From: Ascaris suum | Lineage: Eukaryota; Nematoda; Chromadorea; Rhabditida; Ascarididae | Length of the DNA stretch: 64,000 nucleotides | Assembly (NCBI GenBank): GCA_013433145.1 | Contig: CM024186.1 | Span: 2,046,001-2,110,000, forward strand | Direction: 5' to 3' | Part shown: piece after piece, positions 28,427 to 64,000 of the stretch | Layout of the letters: every line of letters starts with the position of its first letter | Numbering within the stretch: position 1 is the first letter of the stretch | Translations under genes and position numbers: made by a program | Notes under the pieces: model-generated | Seen by the model: the letters and a program-made list of their open reading frames with translations, nothing else | Databases searched by the model: none | What the model was told of the DNA's origin: nothing

Positions 28427-29729
28427 TCAACAAATCACCATTTCACTTTTGAAAGTCTTTTGCCTCTGATCGAATTTAATTTGTCTGCCAAACTATTATT
28501 GCAAAAATTGCTCCTGGTCGTATGATGCTAACCATTTAAATACTTTAGAAGGGGAGAAAAGAACTGCACTTCAAAAATCAATAGTAATTCTAATCATCTT
28601 CGACTTTTCATTTTCCATAGGGATGTTTTTACTAATAATCTCTAATAATCACGTTCGATTCGCATTTTTCTTTTCCCAAAAAAGTTGGCCGCATGCAATG
28701 TTTTTTAAGAATTTTTTTGCGCACTGACTCCTATATCAGGATTTGCATCCTGAACTCTCTATTATTGAATTTAATAAAGGTTTTAAAATTTTCATAGCGT
28801 GTTCTTCTATTCTATTTTCGTGCAAAATTCTTTCGTTAATGCTTATCGTTTTGTCACTCGATAGAGATATGCTTGCTATTCGCCTATTGGAATAGCAGCA
28901 ACTGTGTACACTACGTTTTGACACTATTTACGCGATGCTAACATTTATTCGTGATATTGCATTCACTCTTATTTTCGTTCATAAATTATCTCGGTTAGTT
29001 TCTATTCATATATCTTCATCATAAATTATTTCTCCCTATCAAAAAAAAAAATGTATCTGAATACTTTATTTCAGAATTTCAAAAAACGCAAAATATTATT
29101 TGCAAAATTTATTCGACCGATATTAGCAATAAAAATTAATATAAATGCGAAGAAATGAATGAATCTGAGAGGTGAATAGAGGCAAAAAAACCTCTTCTAA
29201 CGCAAAATCTCGACATTCGAGTTTTATCTCTATTCCGCTTTAAATTTTAATTTTCTTCAGATATTCGCTGAAGGAATTGTTTTGTCTCTTTTCCTGGATA
29301 TTTATTATTGAAACTTTCACTCTTTAAATTTAACGTCTCTTCCTTTAAACGTAATAATCATATTTACTGCCATAGCTAGAAAATGTAAGTAGTGAACGAA
29401 TTAAAAGGTGATACAACGCAAAAATACTCGATATTTATTAAATTTTTAATGAATAGCATGAAAATGAGATGAGATGAGATGAAAAATCTTTTTGCATTAC
29501 ATATTTACCAATTCGGAAAATGTTATAATTTTCAAAAATGCGATTTTTTTATTCAACGATTTATGAGGGAAAAATTGGAATAATTCCTAAAGATTTGGCG
29601 AAACACTGAAAGGATACATTTGCAAGGATGCGTTATTGGAAAGACAATAAATGACGTTTACAACATCCCTAGTGGCCTTTTGCATTCGCTCATTCAGTGC
29701 TAAACTAAGTATTCCTTAGTAGTCTTCCT

Positions 29730-29897
<168 letters not shown>

Positions 29898-32800
29898 TAT
29901 TCATTTAGTTGTTTATTTATTTACTTATTAAAATTTATATTCATATAGTTGAAATTTCACATCATTCATCAATATTGGAATCATTTTATTCAAGTCACGA
30001 AATGAAACGAAAAATGTTGAGCATAGATGATAAACTTATTTCACAACTTTTTGTGACGACAGTCTAATTTATTTGCATTTCAGTTAAATTATGCTTACTC
30101 ACATATCTTATTAGTCAATTATATCTCATTACATTATATGATAAGCACTTAGAGGTGTTGAGCCGAGAAATTCGTTAGTTTAGTTTGCTTGAAGATTTGT
30201 TGATATTAGACTGGAAAGGTTGTTTCTTTTACACTCGTATGAGTGAATAAAGAAAGACAATATGAAAATTTTCTCGATTGTTACTTCGATAGTTTGAAGA
30301 AAATTCTTCATCCATTTTTTGTCCACAATCTTAACACTATCCCATTTACAGCATGAGCATATTTCAAGTATCCCATCTTTTTGTAGCTAACACACGTTGT
30401 AAGTCCACCGGTCTAAATCATAGGATAAAAAACGTAAGGTCACTCTCTACAAATTGTCGCCTTAATTTCCTATTCACCGGATATTTCTTAAAAGATGTTG
30501 ATGAAATTCATAATTTATTGTGAAAGAAGGCGAATGATGGTGAGACCCATAAGGCTGAGTGAGCATTGTTTGCATGCATAGTGCTGCATATACCACATAC
30601 ACACACACACGCACATATATATTCGTCGTCACATCCTTACACACGTGTGTTCTTCCTTCTCCTCCTTCGTAGTGCACTATCACCTCACCGAACAGTCATT
30701 ACTAATGCACGCCTCAGTGCTTTTAACGTTTCCGTCCATTCGTTCATATTTTTTGCACTCCTCGTATCCCATCAAATTTCATCCACCTTGCGTACACTTC
30801 ACATTGCATCGTTGTTGATGTTTTCTAGATTTGAGTCTTTTCAATATTTGCACTTATTTCATCATAGAATCCGAATACCGTTAAATTGGGGGACGAACGA
30901 AATGCACAATGGGGAGGGATCGAAGGATCGACCGACCCCTCTGTCCCCTCCCAATCCCTACTCCTCTTCCATAACTGGTCGATTAAATATTTTCGTGTAG
31001 CACTTATCCCCTCATTTCTTCACTATTACTCCTGCTCGCTCGCTTAAAAGAATACTCTTTCCGTTTCTGGGAGAGTTAATATTTCGATTGTATTATACTT
31101 TATTAATGAAACTCGATTATGAACAAGTAATTAATTGTATTAGTAATTACGAGCTGTAGTTCATTTAATTCTTCAACACTGTTTTGCGCGTAGTATTTGC
31201 AATCTTATATTTGCCTATTGCAAGCTAAATGCAATTGGATAACATTTGCAATATCATTGCAGAATTCAATTAAAACAATTTGAGGCATACTTCTTGATTA
31301 AACTGTAATTGAGGAAACTGAGAGCATTTAATCTATTCACTCTAACTTTGAAGAGCTTTATTGCAATTAAAAAGGAAATGAGGGTAATTCACCTTCATTC
31401 AGTTCTTTTTCTCAAAGTTTTTTTTTTCCTATTGCTTATTGAAGCACTTCGCGTTTTCTTCTGCTTTAGCTTATCGTTTTATTTTATGCAAATTTTCGCC
31501 TTCCATCTCTGCGCATTTCGGCTATTTTGGAAGATCTGCACTATATATACTGTACATTTGAAAATCGTATATCATATTAACTCGTAGTGACGGAATATTG
31601 TATATTGCTGAGATGATTTTCAAATAGATGGGGAGGAGAGTGGTACTAAAGAAATAAGAACTCTATTGGTCCTATGGCATATCGATAGCGTCAGATGGGT
31701 GTCAATAATTATAAGGATCGAGGAAAAGAAACGCAAGGTGTGTGAATAATGAAACAAAAGTAAAACTGTATTATTTAGCGGCATCGATGAGAAGGAATTT
31801 TTTGATGATTCATCATTTCAACATCAAGTCTTCGTTCATTCAACGGTTTTACCTCCATCTATTCGAGCAGTGTCGATGAAAAATATTCATTTATTATTTC
31901 CTTTATTTTAGAGACGTTGTCTTCATTCGTCTTTAATATTTTCACTTAATTTTCAGATCGGAATCGACTTCTGTTCAATTTCATGTGGAAATTATAGAAA
32001 AAAATCCTTTCTCTTTTTCTACATATTCCTATATATATTGAGCATATATTATTTTTCATCGTCTTCAAGTTTTCATATTTATCTTTTCCTCTCTTATAAT
32101 CACATATTTCTAGCCATATACTTTTATGAAACTAGTTGATTCGCTATGGGCGGGGGGAATTTCATCTCTAACTATCAATCTCTAAATGCTCACAGAAGCA
32201 ATGCATGTAATGCGTACCGAGAAATATTTGAGTATTACTCTTTCTTCGTGGAATATTGACTATTTATATGATGTGCTTCGAGGGGATTGCAACTGGTTGC
32301 CTTTATTATTCGACCGCTCGGTTACGTTCGACTTTTATAGTTGAAATTTTTGTGGCGAAAAAAAAAGGAATTGAATTATTCAAATTTTTTTTTCATTCTA
32401 AGCTATAAAACTTATAAATGTTATCTTTTAGTGCAAAGGAATACATAGAAATTCAACTGAAAAAAAATATTAATAATTCTGGTCATTTTTCGTGATACAT
32501 CCAAATAAAATGAGAAAGTGATCGTACGATAAAGGTCACTATTAATTTGAATGTCCACTCTCTATTTGCATTTTTTTTCACGAATTTCAATTATTATTAA
32601 TAGTGGTAGCCAGTGCATATTAATGATTTTTCGTTATGCGTGTGTCCATTTTGTCTGCTAGTTATTTTTGGCCAACTGATCAACATTGCTTCCGTCCACT
32701 TAATTTATTAATTCATAACTCGTTTGAGAACGTCGCTTATCTTTTACTCAAACGGCATTTTGATATATACTATTTTTGCGAATAACCTTTACAACTTATA

Positions 32801-33784
32801 TATTCCACGTTATTATAGCTCTTATCTATATGCATGTATTTGCGCCTTTCAACTCTGTGATCTATGAAATAAGAGCTATAAAATTTTTGGTTATGTTGTA
32901 TAATAAGCGTAATCTCCTTACATCATATTCCATATTGATTCTAGATGCAATAAAAGTGACAAAAAATTTGCATATATTGTGCGTTGATCAAATTTTCATT
33001 TTGCATCGATCGGATCACAAAAATAATAAAACTTTGATGAAGATTTCCAAATGTAATGGGATTATTTGAAGCATTAAAATATTATTATTCTGTTTATTTC
33101 ACTTATTATTGCTGATTTCTGAAGGCGATCAACCAAGTGAGTGGGATGCAAAATTGCTTCACACTAAATTTGCAATGGTGTTCCATAGGAAAGTCGTTGG
33201 GTGCTGTTTTGTTGCAGTATTTAGCAATGATGTTTGTGATAACATTCTGAGTAATACTAGGCTCTTCACGATCATCTCAAAATATATCGTCCATTATATG
33301 ATCCAACTTACGGCCCTTTATTCTCCAGAAGGATTGTGGAGCATTTACTGTCTGGAGAAAGTTATGACAGTTAAACATTTCCATATTGCTATATAACAAC
33401 GTTTGCGATGAATGTTTTCTAAAAGTGAAAGGTGTTTTTTCTACTGTAGATGAAATTCATGACATCGGTCTTATAATTGAGCTTGAACTCCACTAGAGGT
33501 TGCTGAAAAATTGTTGAAAGTTCCGAATTATGTTCGCTTTACACCATAGATATATTCCCCATCATCAAAAGTTTTTCATTACTCAATCCCTGATCCGTCT
33601 TGGAATAACGTACTGCTGTATAGTCTGCTCATTTGGTTTCTGATTTTAGATTCTTAGGAAATGTCCAGAAAACCTTCATTTACATAGCTTTTCGCAAAGC
33701 CTAACCTGCCTATACCAGCCAAATTGCAAGAGAAAGTAAAGTTAAGTTGAAAACTTGGAGCTGGAATCACTCGCATATCGCAAG

Positions 33785-33838
33785 CTCAAGTTTGATTTAA
33801 ATTACATGCTCAGGTAGGTTTGACTTAAATTATGTTCG
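33785..33838 (+). repeat. Diverged 27-bp tandem duplication
   Basis: AAGTTTGATTTAAATTACATGCTC is followed by AGGTTTGACTTAAATTATGTTCG, about 80% alike. Confidence 0.7.
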
Positions 33839-33975
33839 GCTCTCCCGACGTCGTGCAGTCAAAAATATTCCACCTAACCCCCCCCCCCTCTACAGTCGAC
33901 GTGAGCATCAATTTCAGCTCGCTAAAAAAAAGTATTAGCACATGAACTGCTTTGTACAGTTTTCAATTTTGTACT

Positions 33976-34083
33976 ATGAGAGAGAGAAATGCGCTTCTTG
34001 CCGATATCGTTAATGCACCCACTCATTCGAACGTCGAAACTGCAGCTGAGTCGTTTCGATCAGCATATTACTGCTGCGCTTAA
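33976..34083 (+). CDS. Unidentified 35-codon ORF
   Basis: From ATG 33976 the frame reads MRERNALLADIVNAPTHS and AAESFRSAYYCCA to TAA. The composition is unusually Ala/Glu-rich for this AT-rich DNA. It includes an AATGCGCTTCTT copy of the dispersed core. It may be a peptide gene, an exon or chance. Confidence 0.15.
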   Translation: MRERNALLADIVNAPTHSNVETAAESFRSAYYCCA

Positions 34084-36099
34084 CATATTGAATGTCTATT
34101 GGCTCAAATTGTGGCTTTTATAAACGTTCCACTGTTTCGCCGTTCATGCTGAAATACTTGAATAAATTTCCGCACTTCCACCGAAATAAATAAATGAATA
34201 ATTTAAATACATATTGCATTTGGTCGTCTACTAACTTCGATTTCTATGAGTACAATTCAATGCGTCCATTTAATGCTTATTTTCTAAGCCAATCAAAATT
34301 ACAAAAACTCTATTGTGAAATCTTTCTGTGGAAAGTAATCATCGAATGTAAATCTGTTCTGGAATTTATTTGCATATTTGATTGCAATTTCCCACTGGTG
34401 CGTTAGGGTATGCCAGCAAAATTGACGAACATAAAACTATAATTGAACATTCAGTTCGAGCATCTGCGTTGAGACGTTGCCTTTATGACTGTTCACGCTG
34501 CTCTAAATGGAGTGGGCATACGTGATCTGATCGGAAATGACATGTGACTTGATGAAAAGCCGTTCAACTGACATCTTGCGAAAATATGCAAATTTATTTA
34601 CTGGCCTGTCGATTAAGTCAATGTTAGCCAGGTGAAGTCTTAGAAAATATGCAAATCTACTCGACAAAGTATTTAAAAACAACTGTAGATCTGTTTATAA
34701 ATCAATATGCAAAACAAGCAAATAAACAGACAGACACATTTATAAAAAAACGTTGAGCATTTTGTTGATGTATGAGAAGTTGGCGTCGAATAGAACTTAT
34801 TGCGAATACGATTTTCGATCAACAGCTGATAAGTGTAGATCTCTTAATTTGAATGAGAATTTTTCAATATTTATAGGTTGCCTTATTTAATAGCATCCTG
34901 AAATGATGCTGAAAGATCATAGTTTTCGACAGATGGAAATATAGATTGACCTCATTCTCATATCTCATTTTTTGAATATCGTAAATATACTGGAAGATCA
35001 CAGAGAAAGATCTAAAGTGATCATTGAAGAATTATTTAAACGAGATTTTTTCGAAAATTTACAGCAATTTCCAGGATTATCATATCTCTTTTTTACTAGT
35101 ACATGTAGCGGAACAATCGAAAAATGGATGTGAATAAATGAAAAAAAAAACGTTGTTTTAGGAAAAGGCAGAGGAAATGGCATTTTTTTTCTATAGTATA
35201 ATTATTTCAACAATCAAAATAGAGATATAAATAAGCATAGCTTCGTGTGGATTTTGAAAGGTATATAAGAATGGAATTGATGTTTGATCAATGAGGTGTT
35301 AGCCGCACCTGCAAGTAATGTTGCTTTCGGATATCAACTTACACTCACACAATGCCCATTACTCATCTATCGATTACTATTCACCTTCACCTTTGCTTTA
35401 AACGTTTTTTCCGAATCGTTTACTTTCTTTCATCTTTTACATCCTATTGAAATTTCTGGCAAAATATGAGTATGTGAAATATGAGTGTATGAGCAAAAAT
35501 ATGAGTATATGCGAAAAAAGTATGAGCTTGATTGCGCATACTAAAATTTGTTACTATCTACAACCGATGAAGAAAGCATTGCATCGGGCATCTAATGTCC
35601 TTCTTCTTTCCCATCAACCTCAGAAACGATTCTAAAGTTTTTTTTTTCTAACCTGCACAAGGAATTTTTTTCAGCTAGTTTAAAGGCTTTTTTTTAGTGG
35701 CATACCAAAATTTTCACAGCTTCTCGCGTTTTTCCACTTCCGCGCCTCCCGTCATCTTCCCCGCTGCAATAATTTTAAATGCCTTCGGCTTCTAAAAACA
35801 AAGATAGAGCCTAACTGTTTGAAAGAATTAAACAACTTTAATTACAATAAAAACAATTTAGTCATAAAATGTATGGATGTTGATTAGATATATGCATATA
35901 TGAATAAAAATAACATATATTTATGCAAATTAGACGATTTATACGAATATATTGTTCAGTTCTATGCACAATGATGTTCAATTCAACAACACATATGCTT
36001 ATGAAGAGACATTGAAAGAACGTCTATAAATATGTGTACATCTTTGATTAGATCCGATATGCTTCTATTGCATAGATAAATGCAATCGTTTTTTTTTTT

Positions 36100-36103
<4 letters not shown>

Positions 36104-36137
<34 letters not shown>
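36104..36137 (+). repeat. (GT)n microsatellite after a T16 run
   Basis: Sixteen GT units directly after sixteen T (36089-36104). Confidence 0.97.
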
Positions 36138-36842
36138 GAATGCATTTGTGAGATGCATAGAATAGACGGAGCACATTTTGTGCACTAAGATGCGTTTGGC
36201 TTTGATGAGCCGTTTGCCGACGAGGATACCGTTCATCGCTTTCTTTAGACTCATTTGTCACTTCCGTTCCATCATTCGATGTCTGCTTCCGTTATTCATT
36301 GCCCTTATATTTTTATCGCTATATTAGTGGAAGAGGAAAGCCAAAAGTATAGCTATTGTTAGAGATTTGAGATAGGCTAGCGGGAATCCCGATCTTTAAC
36401 CTCTCTAATGAAGAAATAACAATCTGTGATATTTTTATTGCAATTGTATTTGAAATGAAGAATGTCTTTATCGATAGATTCGGATTTTCAGTTGAAGTAT
36501 ATAATTTTGAAACTAATAGTGAACTAATTTTATTATCATATGTTCATTGCCGATCGTAACTGGACAAGATTTGTTACAGGATCATTTAAAAAAGAACCGA
36601 ACTTGGCCCTTATCACAGTAATTAACCGGCCTTAATTCAATCGATATCAGGAATTTTAATCAGTTTCCGAATAAATCATATTGAATTTTGAAAAAGTTCA
36701 CTTCGAAAGACACCTTGAAGATATGCTTTTACATCTTTGGCATTCCTCTTGAGTGTCGAATGAGTAAAAGTTTTTTCACTAGCGATGGAGGAGGTGGATC
36801 GTGGTATTTTCATTACATCGGTTGATTGCTTTTGAATTCAAG

Positions 36843-37237
36843 CTAAATGGAAACAATCCACGTAGTCTTTCGCTTCATTGCAACTTGTGCCACATCGATT
36901 CGGCAATAAGTGAAATATTTCTGAAACGTTTTCGAGGTGAAGTCAAGCGTGCTAGAAATATCGAATGAAATAGCATGTTGTTCATTTTTATTATTTGCTT
37001 CTTGATCTATTCGAGTTTTGAGTGCATGAATTCGAACTGTTCTAATGAATTTTAGCTTGAATTGTGCTATTTTATTATTAATCCAAAAATTATCAATTTT
37101 TAATGAAGTAAAATTCAATTGCAGCATTTTTGTTTGATGAGCATTGTCTATTCGGCGTTTTAATTCAGATACAACCATCAATTTATTGCAATTGTTGTGC
37201 GGTGACTCTTCTGCCCGGTCCTCTTGCATTTGCTTGC
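36843..37237 (-). CDS. Possible minus-strand gene, exon 2 of 2 (unknown protein)
   Basis: The longest non-repetitive ORF outside the FARP-like gene (128 codons from ATG 37229). After the acceptor GATTTCAAAG the first two bases complete a Gly codon from the upstream exon and the frame runs to TAG 36843. The protein is Lys/Asn/Gln-rich and probably helical (SELKRRIDNAHQTKML, RIHALKTRIDQEANNKN), with no signal peptide, membrane segment or known motif. It lies head-to-head with the FARP-like gene, whose first seen exon starts 213 bp beyond exon 1. A chance ORF of this length is possible in DNA this AT-rich; the matching splice phases are the main support. Confidence 0.4.
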
Positions 37238-37452
37238 CTTTGAAATCTTTCGATTTTTTTTTTGCAACATTTCACGAATAAATTAAAAATTTAACTATAT
37301 GCTCTTTAGCAGTCAAACTGTACAATTCCACCGCAAATGTCTGTGTACCATATGAGATAATTAGATCTGTAATATAATTTTTATGCGTTATTTCATCGCT
37401 AGGTGAATTTTGACGCTGTCATATATTCACAGTCGAACTTTTTGAGAGTTAC

Positions 37453-37513
37453 CTAATAAATGCGTCATCGATTTTAGGTCATAAACTGTCTCAGCGATAT
37501 GCACAAAAATGCA
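37453..37513 (-). CDS. Possible minus-strand gene, exon 1 of 2 (unknown protein)
   Basis: On the minus strand the acceptor AAACTGCAG leads to 20 open codons (CIFVHIAETVYDLKSMTHLL) and a G|GTAACT donor. Its phase 1 end fits the next exon. An in-frame ATG (MTHLL) could be the start if the acceptor receives a spliced leader; an upstream ATG with a phase-0 donor (MLPFWNQ|GTTGGG, about 37.65 kb) is another possibility. I recognise no family. Confidence 0.35.
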
Positions 37514-37725
37514 CTGCAGTTTCTAACATTCAGTCTTTTTGATACTCAGCTATACAATTGTAACAAGCTGGAAGGTAAATTCTAACAAGGTAGAAAGAGA
37601 GTAAAAGTAAACATGGTGAAGTTCGACCTGAAGCACCCAACCTGATTCCAAAACGGCAACATTTCTATCCTAAGTACCGTGCTCTTGTTATATAATCGAA
37701 TGATATATGTAGATTTATTTTGCAG

Positions 37726-64000
<26,275 letters not shown>

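Noticed and set aside
30566..31000. 144-codon plus-strand ORF
   Set aside because: It begins in a CA microsatellite and reads as Ser/His/Phe-rich sequence with no motif and no splice support.

Overview
The window looks like AT-rich nuclear DNA from a nematode. Strong 3' splice sites are the short nematode type (TTTTCAG, ATTTCAG, TTTGCAG), donors are mostly GTAAGT-like, and the one large gene is a spliced animal gene. By eye the sequence is about two-thirds A+T, with very long TA arrays and pure G runs. A parasitic spirurid or filarial-type worm would fit, but that is inference; nothing here fixes the genus.

From 1 to about 36.8 kb I find no convincing conserved gene. This part holds long (TA)n arrays, G/C homopolymers, microsatellites, short tandem duplications, and several short ORFs that look protein-like but that I cannot identify. 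Some of these share a degenerate core around TATGCGCTTT.

At 36.8-37.5 kb a possible two-exon minus-strand gene of unknown function lies head-to-head with the main gene.

From 37.7 kb to the right edge runs one plus-strand multi-exon gene, an orthologue-like relative of FARP1/FARP2 (FERM, ARH/RhoGEF and pleckstrin domain protein). I could place 22 exons, nearly all joining in compatible phases. They encode the FERM lobes F1, F2 and F3 and the FERM-adjacent segment (37.7-45.3 kb), a very long low-complexity Ser/Pro-rich linker carried by two large exons (45.6-48.3 kb), a further linker pair (55-56 kb), a Dbl-homology domain (56.6-60.7 kb) and the first PH domain (61.4-62.4 kb). The gene runs off the right edge, so the second PH domain expected in FARP proteins would lie outside. 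The product would connect membrane or cytoskeletal binding (FERM) with Rho-family GTPase activation (DH-PH).

Unresolved points in this gene are a reading-frame break between the two large linker exons near 47.03 kb, how the second large exon (stop codon at 48316) joins the DH half, and where the 5' end lies. One intron uses a GC donor and one acceptor is a NAGNAG tandem.
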